Shown one piece after another: positions 1 to 30,426 of a stretch of DNA of 30,885 nucleotides. Position numbers and translations under genes: made by a program. Source of the DNA: Tubiluchus corallicola (lineage: Eukaryota; Priapulida; Priapulimorpha; Priapulimorphida; Tubiluchidae); NCBI GenBank assembly GCA_030141605.1, contig JAQGDQ010001649.1:1-30885 (forward strand), written 5' to 3'. The notes under the pieces were generated by a model that was given only the letters and a program-made list of their open reading frames with translations, did no database searches and was not told the origin of the DNA. Each line of letters starts with the position of its first letter. Position 1 is the stretch's first letter.

Positions 1-264
1 CAGTCCAGAACTAAGGTATCAAATTGACAAGACATCGTTGCAGAAATGTACATCTATCTAAACACGTATTCATAAACGTTCTTTGGGTGTTTCTCTCATG
101 CTTCATGTGCAGTTCATTTGACATGGAACTCCCGTGCCAGAAGCAGCATTAGGCAGTTGTTAGAAAATAAAAGTTCTAGCACTTAAATAACGTCACAAAA
201 TGCATAAGAAAATTTTGAATTTTTTCAGTACTTTTGTAAATGTGATTAACACGTCATTTTGCAG

Positions 265-20651
<20,387 letters not shown>

Positions 20652-20925
20652 ACGTAGCGCATTTGAAAAGCAAAGCGAAGTTTCTAATACTTCGTTGCAC
20701 AATGGACTCAGTTATATGGGTACCAAAGAGGAACCACACCCATTCACTAATTTATTCACTTGCTCGCCGTTACAATGTTTATGCTTAACTATTTATAAGC
20801 GTACAAGAAATTGTATCAGGTTTTTTAGAAGCTGCAAAAAAAGAATAATTATGAAACACTAAGACAATGCGAACAAATATGTAGGGCAATGGGAACAGTT
20901 AAGTTGTTATGGTGTGTATTCAACA

Positions 20926-21031
20926 ATCAAAGTTAAACATCACTGGGTCTAGTTAGTAAGCTATAGATGTTACCACCAAGGAAGTTAAGCATCGCTGGAC
21001 CTGATTACAAAGTTGATGACCAACTGGTAAA
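20926..21031 (+). repeat. Tandem pair of 5S-rRNA-like fragments (SINE or pseudogene relic)
   Basis: Copy 1 (20926-20976, AAAGTTAAACATCACTGGG, CTAGTTAGTA) and copy 2 (20979-21031, GGAAGTTAAGCATCGCTGG, CCTGATTAC, GATGACCAACTGG) both resemble the middle of 5S rRNA. That is the pol III internal control region (consensus like GAAGTTAAGCA...GGGCCTGGTTAGTAC...GATGGGTGACC). The 5' and 3' thirds of 5S are absent and both copies are mutated. They lie just past the ferlin stop, possibly in its 3' UTR. Confidence 0.6.
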
Positions 21032-22886
21032 GAAAGGAAATTGTTTCTGCCCATACTGTCTCTGACCATCCACCTTGCTGAGAAAAGACTCACATTACAT
21101 CCAGTGAAGTTGAGAAATCTGCTTCTTCAACATCTCATCTTAGGGAATCATCTTTGATGAGTGGGTAGGTTCCAGTCTTGTCACACCCATCAACAGAACA
21201 AGTAAATGCTAGAGACCAACATGCACTGCGCTGAACTGCATTACGCACGTGTTTTCATTATTAGAAGTTTTGAAAAGAAATAGACTACTAGAGCTATTTT
21301 ATATAATACTATATATATATATTCTATATGTAACCTCCTGAGTATTCTCAATGTTTACTTACATTAATTTGTGCATACTTGCATTCTCCTGATGGTTCAA
21401 AACAACTATGGAGTCCCCAAAGTGATATTTCAAAAACTATTGCAATATTTTCAACATACTACGATGTGTCGCAAAAATTCTGATACTTTCCAAAACTTTA
21501 TTTTATGTTTTAGTACAATTTTAGTTTTCCAAATACTACTTCGGGACTCAACATCTAGAAAAAACAAAACCAGGGCCTCGTTTCTTAGAAAAGGCGCATG
21601 CACGAAGTCATACATGTGCAGTGACTTTATACACTTAAATATTTAACAAATAGGCAAACGCGATCGTGCAACACGTATTTTGATATAAGTAGCATAAATT
21701 ATTTATAAATTTCATAATGATTTAGACTTCTTTATGGTTGCGTAAACCGAATAATGTATAATTTAGATTTGTAGATGTATTCAAAGAGTTTTTGTAAATG
21801 ACAATACACTGCAAGTTAATTTAAGAATTAGCATAAGTTTAGAAATAATTATTATAACAGAAGTTATACCACTCTACACTTAACAGCAGGACTTGTGAAA
21901 CAATATATCGGCAACTTTGTGAAAATATTCATTATTACTAATCTCACATTACGACAGTTCTTGCAGAGGTAAAAATTAAACAATTAATACAGTAATGATG
22001 TAATACAGAGTTTTAATCACAGTCATCAAAAACAAAATTCATGCAAACTATTTTGTACTTTTATGTTCTGTACACAATTGTAAATCAAACTGGTGAAATA
22101 ACATTAGCTCTTTTATGCTGAATAAAATCACAGTTTTTAGCTGTTTTATTCCTCAACAATCTTTCTCCAATACATGGCATTAAAGTTCACTTATCATTAC
22201 ATAACTGTTGAAATGAATCCCTAAATTTCAATCGAAGCGCTACCATAATTTCATTTTCACATTCTAGATTTCAAAATGATCTGCAACATTAAAAGTAATA
22301 GCTAACTTACATTTCATTAAAGACATTTTTTTACTTTGTTCAAAAGTGTTTTGAATCTTTCCAATGAAAATGTTAAGAAACTCTAGCAATAACAGTAATT
22401 TTAATATATTTCGAACAACAATATAATGCAGTAATGATTTACATATTCCTGCCATAATTCTTGAAAACACGACAACCTTTTGCTACTACAAAAAGAAACA
22501 GTAAAATTCTCACTCACAACAATCACTACTTCGTCACCAAACAGTTTTAAATTTAATTCGTGTTCATGATTTTCTCAATAGTCAATAGTTCGCCCACAAC
22601 TGTGAACTCACATGCAATCACTTACAGTTATAAGCAACACATTATAATACAAGCAACACAATACACTACAACTGAACAGCAATGCTAACAGCACACTTTC
22701 TAGACTAACAAATACTCACGCAATCAAGATTAAGACAAAAAATGATAAATTACAGAACGCTTTAACTCGCTGCTTTTCCACTAAATTGAATCAGTTTGGT
22801 TTAAAAACATACACATCTATGCCTTGCATTACTTAGCAGCAACACAGCTGTAACTTGTTGAAAATATCATATAAGCACTTACACTT
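21032..22886 (+). other. Convergent intergenic region / 3' UTR candidates
   Basis: AT-rich sequence downstream of the ferlin stop with a short TATATA run at 21308-21320. I see no coding frame or element. Confidence 0.5.
22121..22126 (+). terminator. Candidate poly(A) signal AATAAA (+ strand)
   Basis: AATAAA about 1.47 kb past the ferlin stop. The complement of another AATAAA (TTTATT, 22145-22150) lies 19 bp further on and would serve the - strand. Short motifs occur by chance in AT-rich DNA, so the assignment is weak. Confidence 0.25.
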
Positions 22887-23327
22887 CAAGTAGTTACACT
22901 AACACGTGCTCAAGTAGTTACACTAACATGTGCTCAAGTAGTTACACTAACACATGTTCAAGTAGTTACACTAACACATGCTCAAGTAGTTACACTAACA
23001 CGTGCTCAAGTAGTTACACTAACACATGTTCAAGTAGTTACACTAACACATGCTCAAGTAGTTACACTAACACGTGTTCAAGTAGTTACACTAACACGTG
23101 CTCAAGTAGTTACACTAACACGTGCTCAAGTAGTTACACTAACACGTGCTCAAGTAGTTACACTAACACGTGCTCAAGTAGTTACACTAACACGTGCTCA
23201 AGTAGTTACACTAACACGTGCTCAAGTAGTTACACTAACACGTGTTCAAGTAGTTACACTAACACGTGCTCAAGTAGTTACACCAACACGTGCTCAAGTA
23301 GTTACACTAACACGTGCTCAAGTAGTT
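22887..23327 (+). repeat. 24-bp minisatellite with E-box in each unit, about 18 copies
   Basis: Unit CAAGTAGTTACACTAACACG followed by TGCT. Most units hold the palindrome CACGTG; a few have CACATG. The array is nearly perfect and lies between the convergent genes. The Ser-Tyr-Thr-Asn-Cys frame across it is an artefact of a period divisible by 3. Confidence 0.98.
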
Positions 23328-24419
23328 GCTAACAGTGACACTCAGGACAAAATTATCATTGTTTACGAATTAAAATTCACTTTAAAGATATTCGAATGAA
23401 ATTTTAATCAGTTATACAAAATAATAAACGTCCACAAAAAAAACTCAATTTAGTTCTGAGACGACAAAGACTGTGCATGTAGCGTGAAGCCATACACTAA
23501 TTTATCACCAAGACTAATTAATATCACTGATTCGTGTAGCTAAAATTAGAAATTCAAGCAAAAAAGGTTTGACGCACTTACAGCAGTCTGACGACTCTAC
23601 CTTTACTTAATGTTTATAAATGACGTGTTCGAGGTTAGTTGCTATTTTGCTCGCATTTAATTGTACGTTTCACCTTGTAAGATGCCGCTGATGATTCAAC
23701 AAACGATACCAAATAAGCGCTTGCTTCTACAGGCCATGATAACAAGTCAAATATTCTCTAAATTACCATAATACTACCTGCAACGCAGACCGCAATGCAG
23801 ACGATCACCAACACTGACCAAACTGCCATTCCCGCTACTTATTTTCGTGTAACAGCAGCTCGCAAAGATTGCGCATACTGCTTTTGTTCTAGGTAAAAAC
23901 TAATAATTATTTGTTAGAAAATAGTGTGCAAAATATCGCATCTAAACTGTTTTGTCTGCACGATATTTTTCCAATATTTTAATGGCAAAGAAACTAAAGT
24001 GATTAGCACATTGAATTATTCAAATTCATAACCTGAGGTTCGAATCGAGTTCTAATCAAATAACTCATTCAAATTAAATTGAAATGTTCAAATTTAATTG
24101 CTCGAACTCGAATGTTCGATGCTCGCACTCTTACTCGTGCAGCCATTATAATTAAGGTGGCTTCTAATTAACGGCAAATCACATCTTTTTCCGTTTGACC
24201 GTATATCTCTAAATTAATTAACATTTTGCAAATTCATTTCGATAAAATTTACAACGATAGACTATGAATATATTATAATAACAGTATCGTACAGCTGTAC
24301 ATTTCAACACATTAAGCTAATCATTTTAATAAACTGAATTGAGGCATGCATGATTTACAACAGGTAGCAACAAATAAAAAGAAAATTAGTGAGTTAATTA
24401 GACTGCTAAGATAAGGTAT
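23328..24419 (-). other. Intergenic region / STK40 3' UTR candidate
   Basis: About 1.1 kb of AT-rich sequence downstream of the STK40 stop on the - strand. A TTTAAT at 24325-24330 reads ATTAAA on the - strand, a possible variant poly(A) signal about 90 nt past the stop. No coding frame or bounded element is seen. Confidence 0.4.
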
Positions 24420-24714
24420 TCAAGCAGCGAAATTTCTATTCTGTAAACACTGCAGAAATTCTTGTACAGTTGGCATAGGCTGTTCTTCCGACGATCGATC
24501 TAAACCAGGCAACCGCGTCGCAGCACGTCGGCGGGCTGGAATGCCACCTGGTTTACGAATTCGTAAAGAATTGACGTGACTCTGTGACTTCTGAAGCTGC
24601 AACTCCAGGGCGCTGTATCCAGGCTTTTCTTTTGCCTTGCTACTTTGGTCTTCGGAACTTTGGTCATCAATATCAGGAACAACTTGTACTGGACCGGTGT
24701 TACTCAGAGCTCGC
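24420..24714 (-). CDS. STK40: STK40 exon 6 (terminal, COP1-type motif and stop)
   Basis: Acceptor TTTTTAG, starting with the third base of a Trp codon; stop TGA at 24422-24420. It encodes GPVQVVPDIDDQSSEDQSS, then a basic segment (RKPGGIPARRRAATR) and an acidic/hydrophobic end (PTVQEFLQCLQNRNFAA). The VVPD core is conserved with vertebrates; the rest is diverged but similar in layout. Confidence 0.9.
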
Positions 24715-27700
24715 CTAAAAACAAAAAAAACTCACAATTTCAAACACCTTCTCCTCAGTTAAAAACGCCCTCCTCCTCATCCTCCCGCTACTGCTAACAC
24801 TATGCCACACATATATAAAGATAATACAGTCATTAAAATTTGAAGACACATATTTGCACTTTCTAAGTGCATTTAAAACTACCAACTAGGGATCGGTACT
24901 ATAAGTGACCCACCAAGAAGCTGCTGAAATCCATACTGATCAAGATAAACATCTCACAGCAAGCGACCTACATACTTTTGCTGAAACTATCTAAACGTGA
25001 CGTATTGAGCATATATTACAACAGCATTATGTAACGTATCGAGCATATATTACAACAGCATTACGTGACGTATCGAGCATATATTACAACAGCATTACGT
25101 GACGTATCAAGCATATATTACAACAGCATTACGTGACGTATCAAGCATATATTACAACAGCATTATGTGACGTATCAAGCATATATTACAACAGCATTAC
25201 CTGACGTATCAAGCATATATTACAACAGCATTACGTGACGTATCAAGCATATATTACAACAGCATTACGTGACCTATCAAGCATATATTACAACAGCATT
25301 ACGTGACGTATCGAGCATATATTACAACAGCATTACGACGGACTATATAGGGGTGAAACTCGTACACTTTTTGTACGCCCACTGAAAACCCTGATATGGA
25401 TATTTTAAATCAGCAAAGCAACCCACCACATAGCTATAGTAGAATTCAATGAATCCAGGACTTGTGAAGCAGTGAGACGATCTTTAGCATCCAATACCAG
25501 AAGTTTTCTAATTAGTGTCAAAGTGTTTTCAGACACTCTTCCATCCCTGAAAAAGATAATAGGGTGTTAGCCTTTGTGGTAATGTTAACATTCCATTCAT
25601 TTATTTAAAGTTATAATGCGCTAAGGACTAATTCTTACAAAAAATGTGTGCACATGAAAACACATACTAGTTCTGTAATGAAGTGCTTGCACTCAAACAC
25701 TAGAAAAAACTAATCTGTTTTATTCATGCTAAAAAGCATTACACTTGAAGCACCGTGTGCAAAGAAAAACAGGGGCTTTGTTTATGCCTATATGCACAAT
25801 TAATTCTGCAAAAAACCGTCACACTACCGAATCTTGCTATAATTGAACACTTTTCATATAATTTTATAAGCAAATAAGCTCGAGTATAAATTTAATCATT
25901 ACTGATTGCAAAACCAGTGCAATTAACAATAATAATAATAATAATAATTTATTAGCCTGACTTCCCAGATGGCTCGTCGGATTTATAAAGTTAAAAAGCA
26001 CAATAAGATCACAGAACTAAAAAAATGTTATGCTACACAAATTAAAATTAAGTTAAGTCAGGCGACTAACATATACAGAAACAATTAAAATTTACAGATA
26101 AATAGTTACTAAAAGCTAGGGAAAATAAAAATGTTTTTATTTGAGATTTAAAGTAAGGAAGTGATGGTGAGTGGAGACGTTTTAACATGTAGGGGCAGCC
26201 GGTGCCAAAGCTGTGGGGCAGCATACGAAACTGACTGACCACCGCAAGTGGCAAGACTGGCTCTCTGCTTAAAAACAACTTACGAGGGTACTATGAATTC
26301 AGCGGCTTTAATTTTCCGAAATAACTCCTGTGGAACACTGTCGTAAAACGGAAATTGTCCATACAACATTGTGAATAGAACTACTCCAAGAGCCCACATG
26401 TCACTAGGCTTGCCTAAATATGGTTTACCTGCAAACAAATGATGGTTAATGAGAGAGAACAACACTGCAACTCCCATTTGCACCGCCATCAAGATGCTAA
26501 TAGAAATTTTAACCTATATAAATATAAAGTCTTGCCGACATCTGCAAGACTTCTACATATCTAGAGAAACGGAAAATAGGTTACGAAGCAAGGAAACTCA
26601 CTCTACAGGCAAATCACTTCTGGCAAAGCAAACACGAGAGTCTCAAAAATCACATTATTGCCTAACATCTGGGTTGCAGGTGCAGAAAGTAAATAATAAA
26701 GTATAAATAATAATAAAGTTCGTGTTTATCTTATCAGTAGCATTTTGACCATTAATTGGAGAGCACATTTGCTCTCAAAATTAAAAATCATACCATTGTA
26801 CTAAAGGCTATTAATAGCCAAAAATGCAACAAGCCAAAAGCGATATTTCTAAATTATCTTACTACTTAATACATCCGGGCTAATGTGAAAAATGACATTT
26901 CTAAATGAACTTACCGCTTAACACATCCGGGCTAATGTATGCTGGACTACCACGCTGATCTTTCAGTAAGTCATTCTCAGACATTAGGTGTTTCCCCAGA
27001 CAGAAGTTTGTGATTGTTACACGCCGTGAGCTTCTGTCCAAAACCATGTTGCCCAATTTCAAATCTCTATGTACAATATTTTTCTGCAAAAAATAATTGA
27101 TAGTTTAACAAGCACCTTTATTTAGATTCCGTAGAAAATCCAAATGGTTCACGTGATCGAAAAGCTCGTGCTTTTGGAAACTGAAACACGTCTAGAGGAG
27201 TTTTCTAATCGAACAAGCATAATTGCGTACATTCCAAGAAAAAGTCTGTAGTCTAATATCATTTACTGGTATAACAACTGGTCAGAATTTAGACTATGAC
27301 CTGGCTGCTTCAACTTCAGACCCAGTAAAATTTCTTGTATCTGGCACCAGATGTCCTAGTCAGAATTGGGGTGCACTAGTGTGATTGAAATTTGGTGAAT
27401 TCCTGCCTTTCACGTCAGCTTCTCATTATTAAGACAAATTTACTACTTAAAAAAAGAGGCTCTTTTTGACATCAAGTATGCCAACGTACATGTGTTTCTT
27501 TTTGCACACTTATACTCTCATCCAATATTCACTTGAAGGAGAATTCCGAGCCTGCATACAGCCACAAACTAATAACTACTTGAAATGACAACTCCATCAA
27601 GTCTTACCGAATGCAAGCTGTTCACGACCCTTACTATATCATAGAAGATGATGATGGCTTCTTTTTCACTCAACTTCTTTTCCCTAATGACGTAATGCTG

Positions 27701-27951
27701 AAGATTTACAAGATTGGCAGTCTTCGCATCAAAATCGTGAGCGTGCAGGCAGTCAAGAACAAGACAAAGACGTTTGTACTTTTTAACATTAACTGGACGT
27801 GCATCACATGACACTTCAGCATCATCATAAGCCTCATCCTACAAAGAGAAAACACAAAATTTGCTCCATATATATATATATAATTAATGTGGATTTACGA
27901 GCAACATCATATATATATATATATGTGTGTGTGAAGTTTAGTTTATTGAGC

Positions 27952-27983
<32 letters not shown>

Positions 27984-28000
27984 TGTGGATTTACGAGCAA

Positions 28001-28043
<43 letters not shown>

Positions 28044-29726
28044 AAGTTTAGTTTATTGAGCATAAGACATAAAGAGACCAAAAAACACATTGATGCTGTA
28101 CATGGGATGTAGCGGCTCAAACACAGTAGGGATGATAATACCAAAAAAACGCAATAATAATAAAAGCTCAATGATAACGCATAAAAACAATGATAGTAAG
28201 AACACATTTTGTAGGCTGCGAGCTCAAATTAAAGTTATTTGCTCTTGTAGAAATTTGCAATCATTTTATTGTAAAACGTATACAATGTTCACCTCAATCA
28301 CAAAATTGAACAAACAGTCATAAAGTTAGCAATATGATATTTAACAGTAGGAAATTTGCATCCATTCTCAATGCTGTCTCTAGATCAACTGAAACATGCA
28401 TGCCTGAGAGATGTGAGCTGTAATCACATGACCAGAGATTCAAGTTCCTATTGGAAGGTACGTCATATTCATGCATACAGACCATAAATGGAAAGGTCAC
28501 CTATACTCTACAGACTGCTAGTTAAACCAAAATCAAAGTCTACTTGGCTTCTTTGATAGCAGAATATAAAGATTATTGGTTGTGTTATAATTTTGTGTGA
28601 TAAAGAAAGCTGTGTTATAATTTTTCTCTATTTTAACTTGAATAAGAGAGTTAGAACCAGAATTAAAGCATGAAATTAACAATCTAATTACTCTGATTAA
28701 TGAATATTTATAAAAGCAAAACGAAAATCAATCTCTAACAAACTTTGTATAATTAGAGTAAAAAAACGACTGTAGATGGCAGCATAGACTAATTCAGTAC
28801 TTTAGTGTAGTAGACTGACAATTAAATGGGTCACATAATACTACAATCGCGTACTCGGTACAATAAGCGAGACAGCTCTCCTGTTTCTCTTCCCATTTCT
28901 TACTGATGTCATACATAAAGTTCATAACTACGGTTCTCATCTCTACATCATTTTGGCCATTAATAAACATAAACTGTTTACTTAAAGGCATTTCTGCAAA
29001 AGGAGGAAATATTTTCAAATACAACTTTTCTCTAATTCTGATACGCAGGAGAAAGTGACAAGTAATACATTTTGATAAGTAATACAAAAATGCATTTCCA
29101 TCTTCCACTTGATTCATCTTACACCTTTTACATATTCTTTGGTGGGCAGCTATTTTGGGTTTATGATACCTCCCCCTCTTAATATCTAATTTGTGGGCAC
29201 TAATTCTAAATCTAGTGCAAAATCTAAATCTACATACGTTCGCTTGGAATCAGATTATTACGCATAAGCAAATATTCTTCCAAACAATATACAGTTTTAA
29301 AAGGCATATAAGTTCGACGTTTGTTACCCCCGTCATCACTGTTGTCGTTATAAATCTTTTTCAAAAAATAGTTATTATACCTATCCTGTAGCTTCTTATT
29401 AATGGAATATATATTATATTTTAATATATTATATATATTATATATTAATATATTATATATATTATATATTTACTGTTAAATGTTAACATTCATTAGTTTT
29501 TACGGGTAATATAATGTAGCCTGTGCACGTTAAAAACCAAGTTACACAAAATTAGAAAACCGCAAGTGCAGAAAATTGTAGAACTTACGAAAAACAAGCC
29601 ATGATGATGTACTACACCTTCTTGATCGTGTAACAATGAAAGCAGTGAATACTCGGTATGCAACAACATTTTGCCTTGACGATCATCCTGACTTTCATCA
29701 GACAACGAATGAGGTAGGGTGAGTAT
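24420..29726 (-). CDS. STK40: STK40 (SgK495/SHIK) Tribbles-related pseudokinase, 6 exons, N-terminus missing
   Basis: Six GT-AG exons on the - strand join in phase (1098 nt, 365 residues plus stop) and match vertebrate STK40 throughout: RQGKMLLHTEYSLLSLL, GVVHHHGLF, KRLCLVLDCLHAHDF, HRDLKLGNMVL at residues 128-138, ITNFCLGKH around 150, RGSPAYISPDV, GKPSDMWALGVVLFTMLYGQ and QVVPDIDDQ. HRD and the following Asn are kept, but the metal-binding DFG is TNF and APE is SPD, as in STK40 elsewhere, so it is predicted to be a pseudokinase. The VVPD motif (residues 279-282) fits the VP-type ligand of the COP1 WD40 domain; STK40 is known as a COP1 partner. Human STK40 has 435 residues. The glycine loop and beta-3 lysine should lie on an unseen upstream exon. 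Confidence 0.96.
24994..25335 (-). repeat. 34-bp minisatellite, 10 copies, with TGACGT
   Basis: Unit ACGTGACGTATCAAGCATAT followed by ATTACAACAGCATT. The few differences include TCGAGC/TCAAGC and ACGTGACG/ATGTAACG. It is in STK40 intron 5, about 90 bp from exon 5. Most units carry TGACGTA, close to a CRE/bZIP half-site. Confidence 0.97.
25427..25546 (-). CDS. STK40: STK40 exon 5 (kinase C-lobe end)
   Basis: Acceptor CTTTTTCAG, donor GTGGGT, phases 2 to 2. It encodes DGRVSENTLTLIRKLLVLD and RLTASQVLDSLNSTIAMW, the last helices of the kinase fold. Confidence 0.95.
25924..26275 (-). mobile_element. 5'-truncated LINE (CR1/L2-like) 3' end with (TTA)n tail
   Basis: On the - strand it reads SLATCGGQSVSYAAPQLWHR then LPLHVKTSPLTI. 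After a frame shift comes FKSQIKTFLFSLAF, the typical C-terminal block (AAPxLWNSLP...FKxxLKTxLF) of CR1/L2-type LINEs. An AT-rich 3' UTR follows, ending GGGAAGTCAGGCTAATAAAT and (TTA)n at 25929-25951. It is in STK40 intron 4, sense to the gene, and starts within about 8-14 bp of the exon 4 splice donor. Confidence 0.88.
26284..26428 (-). CDS. STK40: STK40 exon 4 (kinase C-lobe)
   Basis: Acceptor TTTGCAG, donor GTAAGT, phases 1 to 2. It encodes GKPSDMWALGVVLFTMLYGQ, FPFYDSVPQELF and KIKAAEFIVP, with near identity to human STK40. Confidence 0.97.
26429..26914 (-). other. STK40 intron 3
   Basis: 486-bp intron. A near-copy of exon-border sequence (TACTTAATACATCCGGGCTAATGTG at 26862-26886) repeats the end of exon 3 (see findings). 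Otherwise nothing is recognised. Confidence 0.6.
26915..27083 (-). CDS. STK40: STK40 exon 3 (catalytic loop, pseudo-DFG)
   Basis: Acceptor TTTTTGCAG, donor GTAAGT, phases 0 to 1. It encodes KNIVHRDLKLGNMVLD, VTITNFCLGKHL, KDQRGSPAYISPDVLS. HRD is intact; DFG is replaced by TNF. Confidence 0.97.
27084..27607 (-). other. STK40 intron 2
   Basis: 524-bp AT-rich intron with no recognisable element. Confidence 0.65.
27608..27838 (-). CDS. STK40: STK40 exon 2 (kinase N-lobe to alpha-E)
   Basis: Acceptor CTTTGTAG, donor GTAAGA, phase 0 at both ends. It encodes an acidic start (DEAYDDAEVSC), then KRLCLVLDCLHAHDF, NLQHYVIREKKLSEKEA and FYDIVRVVNSLHS. The acidic insert differs from vertebrates and is shorter. 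Confidence 0.95.
27865..28045 (+). repeat. Duplicated AT-microsatellite module
   Basis: Two copies about 96 bp apart of AATTAATGTGGATTTACGAG-CAAC (27882-27905 and 27978-28001). Each is followed by a (TA)n run and GTGAAGTTTAGTTTATTGAG. They lie in STK40 intron 1. Confidence 0.93.
28046..28790 (-). other. STK40 intron 1, unassigned part
   Basis: AT-rich intron sequence between the TA module and the LINE relic. No feature is recognised. Confidence 0.6.
28794..29360 (-). mobile_element. Degraded LINE fragment (Cys-rich tail of ORF2)
   Basis: On the - strand it reads, with a stop and a frame break, RYNNYFLKKIYN, then FRFCTRFRISAHKLDIKRGR, YHKPKIAAHQRICKRCKMNQ and VEDGNAFLYYLSKCITC, then a hydrophilic tail to a stop at 28794. 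The series LRxSAHKLxIExGRYxxPKI...RxCxxCxxxxVEDExHFLxxC is the usual C-terminus of many non-LTR retrotransposon polyproteins. Loss of the HFL motif and the stops show decay. It is in STK40 intron 1, sense to the gene. Confidence 0.75.
29401..29472 (+). repeat. AT-palindromic low-complexity tract
   Basis: Repeated TATTATATATATTATATATT-type sequence, about 70 bp, in STK40 intron 1, next to the LINE relic. Confidence 0.9.
29589..29726 (-). CDS. STK40: STK40 exon 1 of window (kinase N-lobe)
   Basis: Acceptor TTTTTCAG, donor GTAAGT, phase 0 at both ends. It encodes ILTLPHSLSDESQDDRQGKM, LLHTEYSLLSLLHDQEG and VVHHHGLFF. In human STK40 the preceding residues are YQLK, so the beta-3 lysine sits on the missing upstream exon. 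Confidence 0.95.
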
Positions 29727-30426
29727 CTGAAAAAGTTACAAGGATGTTACTCCGCGTTAAAATCGCGTTGCTCGTAAATCCACATTAATTCAAGAGCATC
29801 AACTGTTAAAGGACAAGAAAAGGGGTACCTGATGTAGGTTTCAGAAAAATCGCCTTAAAAATTAAATTACTTTATAGCAATTTTATGCGTATATCGTACT
29901 CATGTTAAAAAGAATTTTTGTTTGTTTTCATTTTAAATCTCCCGCAATGCTGTCCCGACGGCACCATTACATGACTACGCCATGCAAATTAAGGGAAGAA
30001 AAGGCAATGTTAAATTCTGACCCAAAAAACTTTCCGTGCAAATCTATATTACTTAGCATTTCACTTACCTGCTAGAAAGACTTATGTAATTAGACTAATA
30101 ATTTAAAATGTTCGTGCCAATTGGTAAAATGTCGCGGACTCACCTACCAGGGTGCACCATTCACTAACCAAAAACGTATTTTTAATCTTATTTACAAGAT
30201 ACAGTAATTTAAAATTTTACTTAGTTAGTAACACGTATGCTACGAATGCTCTGAATATTTTTTCAAACTTTACTCAATGTTATCTAAACTTGTATCAAAC
30301 GACCTACCATCAAAATGGCTGCACCTAACGGTCATCGCGGACTTTAAATACGCAATTTATAAGAGCGCGTAAAACCAACTCACCATACACATGAACCATT
30401 TTGTTAAATTTACACGTTTTATACAG
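29727..30426 (-). other. Region upstream of first visible STK40 exon
   Basis: No segment encodes the expected STK40 N-terminal lobe, so it must lie beyond the window or be too diverged to see. An inverted copy of the intron 1 repeat lies at 29767-29790. CpGs are more frequent at 30130-30370 than nearby, but there is no clear promoter motif. Confidence 0.5.

Noticed and set aside
22928-23332. 134-residue Ser-Tyr-Thr-Asn-Cys repeat protein
   Set aside because: Pure product of a 24-bp tandem repeat with no flanking coding sequence.
23975-24060. tRNA or tRNA-derived SINE (GGTTCGAATC near 24038)
   Set aside because: A B-box-like string is present, but no cloverleaf arms form and the A-box-like sequence is weak. 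The surrounding DNA is simply rich in TTCGAA-like strings.
24994-25335. CRISPR array (34-bp regular repeat)
   Set aside because: Repeats are directly contiguous with no unique spacers, in a eukaryotic intron. The same applies to the 24-, 37- and 54-bp arrays.
29727-30150. Upstream STK40 exon suggested by strong - strand donors (near 30067 and 30143)
   Set aside because: The sequence ahead of these donors does not encode the expected N-lobe and gives stops or wrong phase for joining at 29726.
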